A stretch of DNA of 64,000 nt, from assembly GCF_004193775.1 (NCBI RefSeq), contig NC_041005.1, positions 8,372,501 to 8,436,500 of the forward strand. The letters are read 5' to 3'. Within the stretch, counting starts at the first letter, position 1. The number at the start of each line of letters is the position of its first letter. The DNA comes from Glycine soja. Lineage: Eukaryota > Streptophyta > Magnoliopsida > Fabales > Fabaceae. Below the pieces are notes generated by a model. That model searched no databases. It was not told where the DNA came from and saw only the letters and a list, made by a program, of their open reading frames with translations. A program made the translations under genes and the position numbers. This document shows positions 23,858 to 36,425 of this stretch, in pieces.

Positions 23858-24401
23858 TTAAAGTCCATCTGAAATCTCTTATGTTAAGATACCCAATTCC
23901 CATCTAATATGACATTAGGTGCTGAATTCAATGTGGAAAGCTTAACATGTAGAGATTGGAACACATCATCGAAAGTATACCAAAAGGTATGTGTTCGGTT
24001 CTGTAAGTTAAGGAAGTTGAAGTATAACTTCTCAATGGTTCTTTTGAAAAAATTGCATTTGCAGGTGCAAGAAAGAAAAGGACTACCTATATAAGCATGA
24101 AGTTTAGCCGCTTCAAGAAGCTGGGACTTGGCTTTGATATGCTTATGAAGGATAGGGACACAGGCTAGTAAATTAGTGTCGAGCAAGAGTAATATTATAA
24201 ACTATTGTGCAAATTATCTTCATGTATTCATTATGAATAGAAAGGGTTCAATCCTTAGTGACACCCTGATATTCGAATATTTGAAACGTGTAATTTGCTA
24301 AGATGAAATTCAATAGTCGCGATATTTCATCTATGCAGTAGTTTGTTGTATGTTATGACTTTGGTGATTTGATCGGTAATTACACTAAAATGGGGGAGGT
24401 T

Positions 24402-24794
24402 TGTTGGACATTTTAGTGTAATTGATCTTTTTATTATGTTAAAATAAGAGTGCACGCTTATTTTAATGTAATAACGAGATGTTCAGTTTAGGAAAATTTT
24501 GGAAGTTACATGGAAGTTACTAAAACTTCCATCAACGGCAGTTTTTAAAAAGAAATAACTTTCATCAACCGCCAAAAACCACCTTTTCTTTGATCATAAA
24601 TAATCATTCTGGTTCAGAAAGCATAACGGTGTGACAAAACATACAAGACCAAAACAAAACTCTTGAATTATAATCTTCTGATTTTATCCGATTGAACAAT
24701 TTTGGTTGAACCCCGAAATTTGATTCAATCTGAAAGTGTTATACACGACTTCAGATTTATCCAGTATCATCTCAATTTTTCAAATTAACCAACA
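24402..24794 (+). repeat. 3' LTR of the Copia element
   Basis: 393 bp, preceded directly by the polypurine tract and followed by the AAACG target duplication. Confidence 0.93.
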
Positions 24795-24891
24795 AAACGT
24801 GCCTTCCTCTTCAAAAAGGGTGAAGCACAAGTGGTATGGCAAGCAAGAAATAGATGTTAGGAATTTTATAATTTCTAATTAATTAATATGA

Positions 24892-25394
<503 letters not shown>

Positions 25395-25608
25395 GGTGAA
25401 TAATCCAACATGCCTTTTTGTGAAGTAAAAAAACTATCCTCGATCCATGCCTCAAAAGGGTTGATAATAAGTAAAAAAAAAATCAATGAATTCATGATAA
25501 AACCCTTCTGTGTTTTTTTATTATAAATTTTTTTTGTCAATAAAGGGATAAGGGGTTGGGGGATCAAATGGTAAAGTTCTTTTGTTGGTAAATTGGAGGA
25601 TTAGAAAC

Positions 25609-25645
25609 ATGACTATTGCTTTCCAATGAGCTGTTTTTGCAAATT
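25609..25645 (+). pseudogene. psbZ: psbZ start fragment, plastid-derived
   Basis: ATGACTATTGCTTTCCAA follows the plastid-like leader GGAGGATTAGAAAC. It matches the start of psbZ (ycf9), then hits a TGA in the seventh codon and leaves the plastid match after about 37 bases. Confidence 0.75.
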
Positions 25646-27214
25646 AGACCGCCAAAAAATTAATATGGGCTTAATGAACAAAAACCCTCTCTCTATCCGA
25701 AGAGAAAATGAAGGTCCCATAAGAAAGAAGGTGATTTGATTAAAGAAAGTCATTAAACCAATTGTTCGTGACTATTATCAGATTCTGCTGCGTGTTGATT
25801 AAGCTCTCTATGAATCCAGGTATTCCGTAAAACTTCTTGACATAATGTGTTTTGGTGCTCATTTGGTATTTTATAAGGTTTATTAAAAATTCCAAACAAT
25901 AGATAGAGAACATGATGTTGTTATAGTTTCTTCTGATGGAGGATGTGTTTCTGGTTCTGAATCTAATGATTCTGATTGGTATTGGCTGGTTGGAGCCTCA
26001 TGGAACTGGATTTTCAAGTGATGATGATGTTGAAACTGATGAAGAGGATAACAATTTTGCTGTGCTTGTTCCCTGTTATGGATGCAACCATGGAGCCATG
26101 GTGGAGAAGGATATTTAAAAGCAACTCACTGAGAAACTTTGGATACTTTCCAAATAGTTATTCAGATGGTAAGAAGCTAAGAGCAGTTTTGTTAACATGC
26201 ATGAGAGTTTGCTGTTTGTGTTACTGTAAAATTTAAAATATTGAATTCAATAGTTCAGACTTGAATTACAATTAGGTTTAGAATGTATGAAGATTTGCCA
26301 AGCACTTCCGCCTTTTAATTATCAACACAGGTATTCACATAATGATTTGTAAAGCATGTGATTTTCAGATTCAGACAGTATTAAGATCCAATGGAAGAAA
26401 ATGATACTTATGGGGATGATCGGTTGTTGATTCAGAACCTTTTCATACCTTAATCCGGCCTGGTCCTAAGTTTTCTTGCCTACAAATTATAATTTCAAAA
26501 GAAACTTTACTATTTGGAAGAGTCTGGGCATATTATTCTGCCAGGGCCATGCAGCCCATGCTAGCTTCAGCACAATACTCATGAACCAGTAGATGGAATC
26601 AACAAATTCGTACACTAAAACGGATCTGGGTTTGATCCAATACAATGCTACGACTTCTATACACTATACTACTCAGTACTTATCTTTATATGTGTGTTAA
26701 CATATGGCAGATAAAAATTGGAATCAACTAGTGAAAATTTCAGCATAGTAGAGTTTTTGTTTCATGTTTAGCGTTTAAAAATTGGGTGGGGGAACTTAAG
26801 AAACTAGTTGTCTTACATCTGAGTTAAACGTCGAACTGTTTTTAAATTAAAACGATGTATAGACTATAACTTTAGCCAACTTCATAGATGAGATGATGCA
26901 AAGATCACCATGGGTGTTACAATATACTGATATAGTTATATTGTTTACAAGACAATTGTTCTTTTCCAACATCATGTTTCCAAATTCTGGCTTGCGCCTT
27001 GTAGTTTCCATTTAGTTTTAATTAATTTGGTGGATGATAGAACCGGCTGGCTCCTGTGTGATGATTTTTGGTCATTTCTTTGTCATAGTTTTTCTCTTTT
27101 TTTAGTTCATTTTTCCTTGGGTGGCTAAAGTTAATGTTTATGCTTCTTTTGTTTTCTGAAGAGAGCAAGAAATATGTAGAAAATTGGATCTCTTCTCATC
27201 GACGACACACCTGA

Positions 27215-28426
27215 TTAGTGATGTTTCTGCAGTATAGAACAGCCTCAATAGTTATGAGGAGTAGGTGTGGTCAATAATAAGGTAGTTATGATGCTTTACC
27301 ACTGTTTTAGATTGAGAATGGTGTACAGCTGCTATTCCACCTCAACTGTTGAAAATTAATCAAAACATTGGAAAGAGAAGAAAGTGATATGGATGAATGC
27401 ATCTTGAATGGAGTGAGCTTGCAATTCTTTGATAGTTTGATGTAAATACTTATGTTCATGTGAAATTGGTTTGGTTGTATCATATCATGTATTGTATGTT
27501 AAACCTTGTACTCAAATTTGGGTATCAATTAAAAGTAAAATATGTATAACGTGGTTGCATTCTATCTTCTATTTAAAAGTAGGGTTAAATATTTTTTTTG
27601 TAATATACTGATATGTTCTTAAATTTTCTCACAAATTAATTACGCTTACTCTTTTATAATAATTTAAATGTTTTTCTTAAATAATTTTATTTTATACTTT
27701 TAAAATTATACTTAAAATTAATATTACTCACACAATTCACCAATGTGTCCATACATAGTCCGTTTAGTACAATCCAATTTCCTATAGTTGTTAAGATGGA
27801 GGAATTAGTCATTGGGTTTCACCCATCCTATTCGGACTTATTCATCATTTATTATAAGAAAATATAACATTATTTACAAAAAATTCTAAAAGTACCTTTT
27901 AGAGAGTAGAGAAAATTATATATCGACCAAAATTTTTGACAAAATGTACAATTCAAATTTTTTTAATACTGATTTTTTCAATCAATTTTTTCTATAAAAT
28001 ATTTTTTTTGATAATCCACTCTTTTGAAAAAAATATTTGAATTATATTATTTTTTAATTTAAAAATATATTTTTCTCCCTAAAAGATTATAGTACCGCAC
28101 TTCAAACACCGTGAGTTGGGAAAATATTCTAACAAAGCCCTCCAAAAAATTTGCTCTTCAAAAATCCTAATCATTATACACCAATGATTGTGGAGAAGTA
28201 TCCTCCTCTTCATGTCTTCCCATAAGAAGGAATTTTCGACAACATTTGTTTCTCTTTTGCCCAAGCTTTCAACCACCAAGATCATTAATAAAATTACATC
28301 TATTATAATCAGACATTTTGTGTGCCTTAATTTGTTTCATCTCTGTACCACCTTGTTGATTTCATTTATCTTCATCATCAAGGTCTTACCTCAATGGGTT
28401 GAATGTGTTTGATTGTTACACACAAA
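27215..28426. other. Spacer: 3' end of the relic, AT-rich DNA and NET2 upstream region
   Basis: Up to about 27540 the sequence looks like an old 3' untranslated region. 27560-28080 is very AT-rich. The last few hundred bases are the likely promoter of the NET2 gene. No other gene is seen. Confidence 0.45.
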
Positions 28427-31400
28427 ATGTTGGGAAGGGCAGCAACCAATGCATATTCATGGTGGTGGGCAAGCCACATCAGGACAAAGCAATCCAAATG
28501 GCTAGAACAAAGTCTCCGAGGTATATATTTCTCTTAGTATATATATAGCTTGATACTTTTCTCTCTTAGTTTTCTATTATCTATCATTAATTCCATCAGA
28601 ACGCTTTATTATTTTGCCATTAATTTCAACTAAATAGTAGGCCTCAATTCACAGGCAAATTTAGAATGATTGACATTTTCATTTTCTCTTGATTTCACAA
28701 ACACTTAATTATTTAGAAATGATGAAAATTTCTTGATTTGTCCTAAGATGGAAGGGAAGTATGCTTGCTTAAACATGATGTATTCCCTTCCATATAGATA
28801 TAAATACTTGCCCTTTTTTTATTTATTCACCATTTTCTGACAAGTTTAGAAAAGCAAAATGATTGTAATGCAGAACAAAAGATAACATTACAATGACCTG
28901 AAAACCAGATAATGGTATATTGTAGTTCTACCGGTTTCGTTTAGTTCACAACTCCAGCCCACTTTTCTTATAGCATAAAGTTTCCAGCTGAATAATAATA
29001 AATCAGGGTTGAAAAAATAACTCATTGTCAATGACATGCAAACAAAAATTTTAACAGATATGGAAGATGTGATGGCTGAAACCCTCAACATCATTCATAA
29101 TGAAGGAGAGTCATTTTCCCAAAGGGCAGAAATGTACTACAGGAAGAGGCCACAGCTGGTAGGTTATGTGGAAGAAGTCTTTCGCTCATATAGAGCATTA
29201 GCAGAGAGATATGATCTTCTATCAAAGGAGCTCCAAAGCGCCAACCACACTATTGCCATTGTTTTCCCAGAACAAGTCCATTATAGAATTGATGAGGATG
29301 ATGCTGAAGAAAGTTTCCCTGGAACAAATTCATCATCTCAAGATCCCAACAATCAAACACCAAAACCAGGCATTCCTAAAGCTCCAAATTTCCCAAATAA
29401 GGACTTTAGAAGTCCATCAATGTTGCTTTCTAGGAAGGGTCCACTTAGGAGGGTTTCTAGCCCTGCAAAATCCCCTCCCACAAGTCCTAGTTCAGGTCTG
29501 AGTAAGGCTGAAGCACTAGCAGAAGTTGACAAGCTTCAGAAAGAAATTTTGGCACTACAGACTGAGAAAGAGTTTGTAAGGAGCTTGTATGAAAATTCCT
29601 ATGAAAAGCACTGGGAAATTGAAGACCAGATTACACAAATGCAGAAAAGGGTTTGCAGCTTGCAAGATGAGTTTGGAATTAATACATTCATAGAAGATAA
29701 CGATGCACGAGCTCTGATGGCTGCAACAGCTCTGAAGTCATGCAAAGAGACCCTGGCTAAGTTGCAAGAGGCACAGGCACAATCATCTGAAGAGGCTAAA
29801 GAATCATACCAAATGGTTAAGGAAGCTCACAGCAAGTTTGAAACCCTTAGAGACCTATTCATTTCTAAACATAAGAGTCAACAAGACCAAGTAACAGAAC
29901 CAAAAAGCATTGAGGAAGAAGACATGTCTAGCTTGGAAGAAGAAATCTATGAACATGATGTGGGGCGGTTGCAAGACACAATTAAGGAAAAGCTTGAGGG
30001 AGATTCAGTTAGCTCCCTCACTATGACAGAAATGGCAGAGAAGATTGATGAGCTTGTAAATAAGGTCGTTACCCTTGAAACCACAGTCTCTTCTCAGACT
30101 GGCTTGGTAAAGAGACTGAGATCAGAAGCAGATGAACTTCAAAAAAAATTATTGAGCTTGGAAGAGGACAAAGAAGTGTTGATAGAAGATTCAGAAGGAA
30201 CCAAAAAGAAGCTGGAAGAAGTGGAGGAGGAGTTGAAGAGAGTTAAAACTCTCAATCAAAGTGTCAAAAGGCAAGACAACAGCCTCCAGACACAGTTTAC
30301 TGAAGCTAGTTGTGATCTTAAACATCTTTCAGGAAAATTGAATGATGTGAAGCTAGATGAGGAGGGGGAGAACTTGCAACTTCACAAAAACAAAAGTGCA
30401 CATGATGGAGAACTGAAAGAGGAGTCTGAAAAACCAGGTGACAACACAGAAACCATGAAGGATATTGAGACAACAAAGGAAGAAAAGGAAGATTGTAGTG
30501 TAAATCTTAGTGATGTTGAAAATGAAGATAACAAGTCCAATTCGAAAGAAAATGTTGATTTTAGGACTGAAGAGATTCCAGAGCAAATGCTGCAGAATAA
30601 GGATGATTTGTCTGAGGCAAGGAGTAATCTTGACACTGAATCACTTGATCAGGAGACTGGTGAGGAAGAAAATCAATTCAACAGGAGTCAGATGATTGCA
30701 AGTGGATTTGATGACAGAGAAAAGATTCTGAAGGAATTCACATCAGTTTTAAAGAACTACGAGGATGTAAAGGACGAGCTCAATGATGTGGTGAAGAAAA
30801 ACCAGGACAGCATTTTTCAATTGGCACTTCAGGTACACAGAAATCAATCTATATACTTTACTGTGAGCCAATAAAATTAATGCATAATTAGATAAAAAAT
30901 TCAGTTTGTGATGAACTTCATTGTTAACAATGTAAGGCCAAATTGCAAGAACAATAATTTTAACAAATTTGATATATGGATATACTTTTAACAATCATTA
31001 TACAAAATAACTCATCACATTGAGTAATACATAATTTCACAACAAAAATCTGCTAAAAGCCTAAAAGTACAATTTTATGGGTCCTGCTAAAAAAATGACA
31101 AGTACAACATTAAATACATTAGGATTCTAAAAGCTTAACTTCTCATTTAATATTTTTTTTCATTTTGTAATTGGTAGCAGCAAGTGTCCTTCCTAAGAAT
31201 ATTTATTAGCATTTTCCTAATGGCCCTAATCTTGTTAAAGTGAACAAACCAGAAAAAAGTTTCACTTATTTTCGTAATAGGACTTTAGTCAATAAACTAA
31301 TTATAAGTTTCACTTGTTTCATACCAAGTTAAGAAAATTGTATCTATAATGGTTAAGGTCAATTTTTTACATTTAGAAGTTGTATACTAGGCACTACATT

Positions 31401-32456
31401 ACCTCCAGTCCTCAGAATGTAGATCTACACTTGCAGGTGAGGGAATTGAAGGATACTGTTGAAACTAAAGATCAAGAGATAAACATTTTACAACAGAAGC
31501 TGACCTGTTCGGAAACAAATCCAGATGAAAGTCCTTGCACCCCTGTTACAGATTATAAATACACACCACAAGAAGCACTTCTTGGAACTGCAGCTCAAGG
31601 AACCGACCCTCAGGACCCTGAAAATCCATCTTCAAATACAGATGCAATTGCAGTTAGTACTTCTTATGCAGGGAAACACCAACAATATGTTGAAAACAAA
31701 GGAAGGATTGGCATATTAGTGAAGGTGAGACCAAACCAGCTTGATAAGAGCCACTCACTTTCAACCTTGGAAAAGAAATTTCGTTCCAACATTGATGATT
31801 TGCTTGAGGAGAACTTGGAGTTCTGGTTGAGGTTTAGCACCTCAGTGCACCAGGTTCAAAAGTTTCAAAGTTCTATAGAGGACTTAAAATTTGAGCTTAA
31901 AAGAATAAGGGATAACATGTTTCAAGAGAACTCAAGTTCTATACAATCTGAGATAAAACCAATATTTAGACACCTAAGGGAGATAAGAACTGATTTATCA
32001 CTATGGCTGGAACACAGTGAAGTGTTGCATGAAGAGTTGCAAGGTAGGCATCCATCATTGTGCACCTTACAAGATGAAATAGCAAGAACAGCCAATCCAA
32101 ACCCTGCATCAAATAACATGGCAAAACTAAGTGGGTATCAGGCTGCAAAGTTTCAAGGTGAGGTTCTCAACATGAAACAGGAGAGCAACAAGGTTTCTAG
32201 TGAACTGCAAGGATGTGTCAGTTTTGTGAAGGAACTGAAGGGCCAAGTTGAGAAGATGCTAGAAGAACTGAGTCAAGAAATTGGAGTTAACAATCATGAC
32301 CATATGAAACACTCCACAAGTAGTTCTAGAATACCCTTGAAGTCTTTTCTGTTTGGAATCAAGTTAAAGAAGCAAAAGCAATCGTTCCTCTCATGTGTAA
32401 CTCCAACAAAGAGACAACACAGGAATCTAGCAGCGGCTGAAGATGCCCCTATATAG
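28427..32456 (+). CDS. NET2: NETWORKED 2-type actin-binding protein (KIP1-like)
   Basis: Three exons (28427-28520, 29058-30832, 31437-32456; GT-AG, consistent phase) encode 962 aa. The N-terminus is the NAB actin-binding domain: MLGRAATNAYSWWWASHIRT in exon 1, then GESFSQRAEMYYRKRPQLV and FRSYRALAERYDLLSKEL at the start of exon 2 (residues about 10-85). The conserved DFRSPSMLLSRKGP and GLSKAEALAEVDKLQKEIL motifs follow, then long coiled coils, an acidic low-complexity stretch (about 450-560), and the NET2 C-terminal region with LEENLEFWLRFSTSVHQVQ, PIFRHLREIRTDLSLWLEHS, SGYQAAKFQGEVLNMKQE and the end SRIPLKSFLFGIKLKKQKQ. NET2 proteins are known mainly from pollen, where they link actin filaments to plasma-membrane receptor kinases; that role here is inferred. 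No damage is seen. Which NET2 paralogue it is cannot be decided by eye. Confidence 0.94.
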
Positions 32457-33064
32457 ACACACCTTCATCTTCTATTTGAGTATTTGGGCAACTCTACATC
32501 CTGTATAGTGTTTTTTGAAGGTTAGTTTGGTTAGATTTTGAAGTTTTCTCGTACAAACCATTTTGAGATATAAACCTTTGTGGTACGTGATCAGCATTTG
32601 CGTTGTGTGTATATATACTTACACGGAAATTTAAAGATTCTCTCAAGATTTCAACCAATCCATCAAATATGCATAATATTAGAAAAAAGAAAATTGCATC
32701 ACTTCATTATGATCCAAGTCACGTTGTTAATATGCTATCTATCTTTTTTTAGTATAAACTACTAGTATCCTTATTGGATATTAAGCTGGAACAATTCCGT
32801 ATGAACAAGGTTAATATGTTATCTATCTGTCACTTATGTTTAGTTTAAGGGATATTACCAAAAAATAAATAAAGAAAGATTAAACTGAAATTTCTAATAA
32901 ATAAAGAGCAACAAATAGATTATGTTTATTGATAAATATTAAACTTATTATTATGTTTATTGATAAATATTAAACTTATTATTATGTTTGTTGTAACTTA
33001 TGTTTATTTTTTTTAAGTGTTTATTGTAATGTTATGTTTGTAACGATAAAAAAGAAAGAGGAGA
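32457..33064. other. NET2 3' region and spacer
   Basis: It includes the likely 3' untranslated region. At 32920-32990 a unit TTATGTTTATTGATAAATAT is repeated in tandem about twice. No gene is seen. Confidence 0.5.
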
Positions 33065-33710
33065 TGATGATTAAATTATATCTCATCCTTAAATGAAACA
33101 AAATTTAGGATTAACAAATTAGTCCAATGAAAACTTCCTAACATTTTGGTCCAATGGAAATTTACTAAAATCTTGGTCCTATGGGAATTTACTAACATCT
33201 TGGTCCAATATATTCAACAACCATGTTGGTTGTAACATTTTATTTCTTTGTGCCACGTAGGCTCGCTCTTTTATTAACGGTAATGAGAAGTTAATAGATA
33301 GATGAATTTGTCGCATTTTTTTCACTTTCGAAAACTAAAATTTGAATTTTCATCTTTTGAAGATGAATTTGTCAACGTTTTGCGCATTTAATAACGAAAA
33401 TGGTACTGATTAAATTATAATTTATCCTTAAATGAAAGGAAAGTTAGGGTCTAAAAAATTAGTCAAATGAAAACTTACGAACATTTTGGTGCTATTTAAA
33501 GTTAGTGACATTTTGCTCCAATCTATTTAGTAGTCATGTTAATAATCATTTTTGTAATATTTTTGTCCCTCCGTCTCATGCGGACTCTTTGATTAACGAT
33601 AACCGATAAAAGTTAATAAATGATTGAATTTGTTACATTTTTTTTACTTTTGAGGACTAAAATTTAAATTTGATCTTTAAGAAATAAATTTGTCATATAT
33701 TCATGAAAGA
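33065..33710 (+). repeat. Two diverged tandem copies of a 330-350 bp unit
   Basis: The unit starting GATTAAATTATATCTCATCC (33069) recurs as GATTAAATTATAATTTATCC (33408). Both continue in the same order through AAATTAGTC(C)AATGAAAACTT, ACATTTTGGT, TTAACG(G)ATAA and GAATTTGT. Within the first unit a 30-bp phrase with ATCTTGGTCC is repeated three times. This array lies directly upstream of the gene at 33852. Confidence 0.75.
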
Positions 33711-33851
33711 AAATGATCATATACCCATTTTAAAAACATAATTTAGCATTGATTTTATGGTTCGGAAGTGAAGCGAGAATCGCACCATACAAAATAAAAA
33801 ATAAAAAAAGAATAAGTTATCCGAAACAGACACACAGAAAGAAAGAAGAAA

Positions 33852-34418
33852 ATGGCGATGTTAGCTTCACCATCTGTGAAACTCTCGCTCCCATTCCCTC
33901 TTTCTTCTTCCAAACCCAACCCTCGCAGGCCCTTCACCATCCGAGCCACCGAGCCCGAAACCCCACTCTCCGGTTCGGACCCATCCCAGCCCGAACCGGA
34001 CCCTTCCGACGACGCCTTCGACGACCGCATCAACCAGCTCCGCCTCCGGTACCGCAGCGGCACCGGTAAGAAGGCGGAGCTCCGAAAGAACAAAAAATCA
34101 AAGAAAGGAACCTCCGGATCCGGGTCGGGCATGTACCTGCCGCCGGTGCCGCTGAAGGAACCGGTTTCCGGCGGCGTGAAGGTGGAGCTCGGGTTCAGCC
34201 AGTACAGCGAGCGATTGAACGGTCGCATTGCGATTCTAGGTCTGGCGGCGCTGGTGCTGGTGGAGCTCGCGACGGGGAAGGGTGTCATTAACTACCACAC
34301 GCCGGCTATTATTCTGATTCAGATCTATTTCGTGGCTGCGGTTGGAGCTGTCTTTGTTAAGTATGAGAAGGAGAAGATCAGCGTTTGGCCCCAAACTGAT
34401 TCTTCAACTAACAAATAA
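33852..34418 (+). CDS. Chloroplast-targeted small membrane protein, likely thylakoid
   Basis: An intronless frame of 188 aa. The first 40 or so residues are rich in S, P, R and L without acids (SPSVKLSLPFPLSSSKPNPR), which fits a chloroplast transit peptide. An acidic, proline-rich linker follows, then a basic stretch (GTGKKAELRKNKKSKKG). The conserved FSQYSERLNGRIAILGLAAL opens the first of two C-terminal membrane helices (about 125-148 and 150-172), and the protein ends KYEKEKISVWPQ. The ERLNGRIA..G pattern recalls one-helix/HLIP-like chlorophyll-binding proteins, but the charged residue and Asn pattern alone do not prove pigment binding. I believe it is a conserved plant thylakoid protein of unknown function. 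Codon use is GC-rich compared with the surrounding DNA, as expected for a real exon. An alternative start three codons downstream (second Met) is possible. Confidence 0.8.
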   Translation: MAMLASPSVKLSLPFPLSSSKPNPRRPFTIRATEPETPLSGSDPSQPEPDPSDDAFDDRINQLRLRYRSGTGKKAELRKNKKSKKGTSGSGSGMYLPPVPLKEPVSGGVKVELGFSQYSERLNGRIAILGLAALVLVELATGKGVINYHTPAIILIQIYFVAAVGAVFVKYEKEKISVWPQTDSSTNK

Positions 34419-34937
34419 AGAAATGACTTTCAACTACCAGTTATTGCTTGTGGAGCTGAACGTGCTTCTATCTTTGGCTAATATATTGTAAATTATTACT
34501 GTTGAAAGGAATGTTGCTTTTTGGGTATGATATGATACTACTCATACTTGTTTGAGATTGAGAGGGTGCGCTTGGTTTAGCATTTCAATCCGTTGGCACG
34601 TGTTCTGATGTACTATTTTGTGAGAAGCAACAAATTGTTATTTCTCCTTCAAAATACACTTCAATAGAAAAACAAACACACTAAGAAATTGAAATTCAAG
34701 GTCCCTTTATGACTTTCTTCTGAACTAAACTTATGTATCTACCTTCACTTAGGCAGGGTTTTAAATTGCGGACCAATTTATAAAACGTGTGTTTCTGTGT
34801 TAGATAAGTATTTGTGCAGTATTTTTGCATGCATGCATTCAAAGTATATAAGTGTTGGATGAAGATTGAACAGAATTAAAAAAAACATAGAGAGAAGATA
34901 TAAATGAGAATTATTACTATGTGGAGAGAGAGGATTA
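34419..34937. other. 3' region of the thylakoid-type gene
   Basis: It holds the probable 3' untranslated region and AT-rich spacer. No further gene is seen. Confidence 0.5.
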
Positions 34938-35065
34938 TGGAAAGGCTTGAGCAAGATTGAGGCAACTACCTCACTATGACAGAAATGGCAAGGAGGGTTG
35001 ATAAGCTTGTCATCTCTCAGACTGGCTTAGTGGCTTGGTAAAGAGAATGAAATCAGAATCATGAA
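34938..35065 (+). pseudogene. Short decayed copy of the NET2 coiled-coil region
   Basis: CTCACTATGACAGAAATGGC (34971-34990), followed by a GTTGATAAGCTTGT block, matches NET2 exon 2 at about 30017-30060. After an internal deletion of roughly 45 bp it continues with TCTCAGACTGGCTTAG..GGCTTGGTAAAGAGA, matching 30093-30118. GGCTTGG is duplicated locally. It is on the same strand as NET2 and too short and broken to code. Confidence 0.85.
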
Positions 35066-36425
35066 TTTTTAGACAAATATTCTACCAGGAAGAGCAAGCA
35101 CTCTAAGTGATGTTTAATAAATATGTTATAGATAATTTGTTGAAAACTCGGACAAATAAAATTCTATCCATGAAAGATGAACCTTAAAGAAACTACAAAT
35201 TAATGGATAGCATATGTTCATAGATATAATTAACTTTTTACAATAATCCACCCTTACATATTAAATTTGAAGTTTAATTTTAAAAATAACTCATCATTCT
35301 AAGTTTTTCATTTTCAAAAAAAGAAATTGAGCATTCTCTTTTTTACTAAGTGGTGGGCATAGTGTCAAAAAATATGTTGCTACATAATATTGTTAAAATT
35401 AGGTGAGGAACGTACATAAATTTAAGGGTGTTTATTGTGTCCGGTTAAATTTTATAATCAATAAGTCATTTGAATCAAACATAAAATAAAAATATAGTTC
35501 AATTTGATTTAGTTTAACTATAACATCAAATTTAAATAAAATCAAACCAATCTTTTACCTTTTAGTTTAATTCAATTATGCAGTTTCTTTTTTATCTATC
35601 ATCATAATTTAAAGTTATCAGCTCAACTTATATAATTATATGTTATGTAATTTTAAAAATATATTTTATTTTTATTAAATTTTGTTTAACATATTTTAGT
35701 TAAAAATTATTATCTTCACTTCTATTTAACATTAATATAAAATAATATTACCAATTCTTTTTGTAACATAATAATAATTTGTGTATCACTTGATATTTAA
35801 TACTTTTTTTTAACAATATTAGTATATATATTTTAACATATGAAAATAAATTATACATCTTGATTATAAAACAAATGAAAAGTAATAAATTATTTAATAC
35901 ATGTTATTAATTATCATAATAAAAATCAATATAATTATAATATGCAATTTATTCAATTTATTATAACATAATCCAAAAACCAAAATAAACCATAAAAAAT
36001 ATGCAATTTTAAATTATTTTGGATCGTTGGAGGGTTTACAAACGATTTGTTTTGATTTTGAACACCTCTACAAAAAAGAACTACCAGGTGTTCTAGGGAA
36101 ATTTCCAACAAAAAATATTTAAATATCAATATACAATTATTTACCAATTTTTTAGAATTAGAAAGTTTTATTTCCATTGTATTAGTGCAAATATTATTTC
36201 GCAAACCTTTAAAGAAATGCTGAAAAATCATTGTGTATAAACCATTTCACTACTCATCTTATAGAAATTTGCAAGTCATCAAAATATATTTACCACTAAA
36301 GAAGAATTTAAGAAAATATTACAACACATTAATGTGCTACAAATTCCTAAAATAACGTAAAATTTCATCCAAACTTTAAGTTAGAATTCAATAAAATAAT
36401 CTACTCATCTTCACAAACTAATCAC
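35066..36425. other. AT-rich spacer with a possible MITE
   Basis: A block at about 35423-36070 begins AAGGGTGTTTATTGTG and ends GAACACCTCTA, giving rough inverted ends of the GGTGTTCA type. The interior is over three-quarters A+T. I found no clear target duplication, so the element call is weak. The right end includes the 3' untranslated region of the minus-strand MYB gene. Confidence 0.35.

Larger units (their letters stand above)
21261..24794 (+). mobile_element. Internally deleted Copia LTR retrotransposon with perfect target duplication
   Basis: Two LTRs (21261-21694 and 24402-24794) begin TGTTGGACATT and end AACCAACA, with matching terminal inverted repeats TGTTGG..CCAACA. The element is flanked by AAACG on both sides (21256-21260 and 24795-24799). 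A polypurine tract, TGGGGGAGGT, sits at 24391-24400 just before the 3' LTR. I could not see a standard initiator-Met primer-binding site after the 5' LTR; the sequence there is AAAGATTGAATC. The 5' LTR is 41 bp longer because GAAGTTACATGGAAGTTACT and what follows is tandemly doubled near 21360-21435. Apart from that the LTRs look very similar, so insertion was fairly recent. Confidence 0.93.

Noticed and set aside
33755..34288. A 177-codon minus-strand frame over the thylakoid-type gene
   Set aside because: It is the shadow of the GC-rich plus-strand exon; the plus frame has a transit peptide and conserved membrane segments, the minus frame has nothing recognisable.
35423..36070. A firm MITE call
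   Set aside because: The ends are only roughly inverted and no target duplication matches, so it is mentioned only as a weak possibility.
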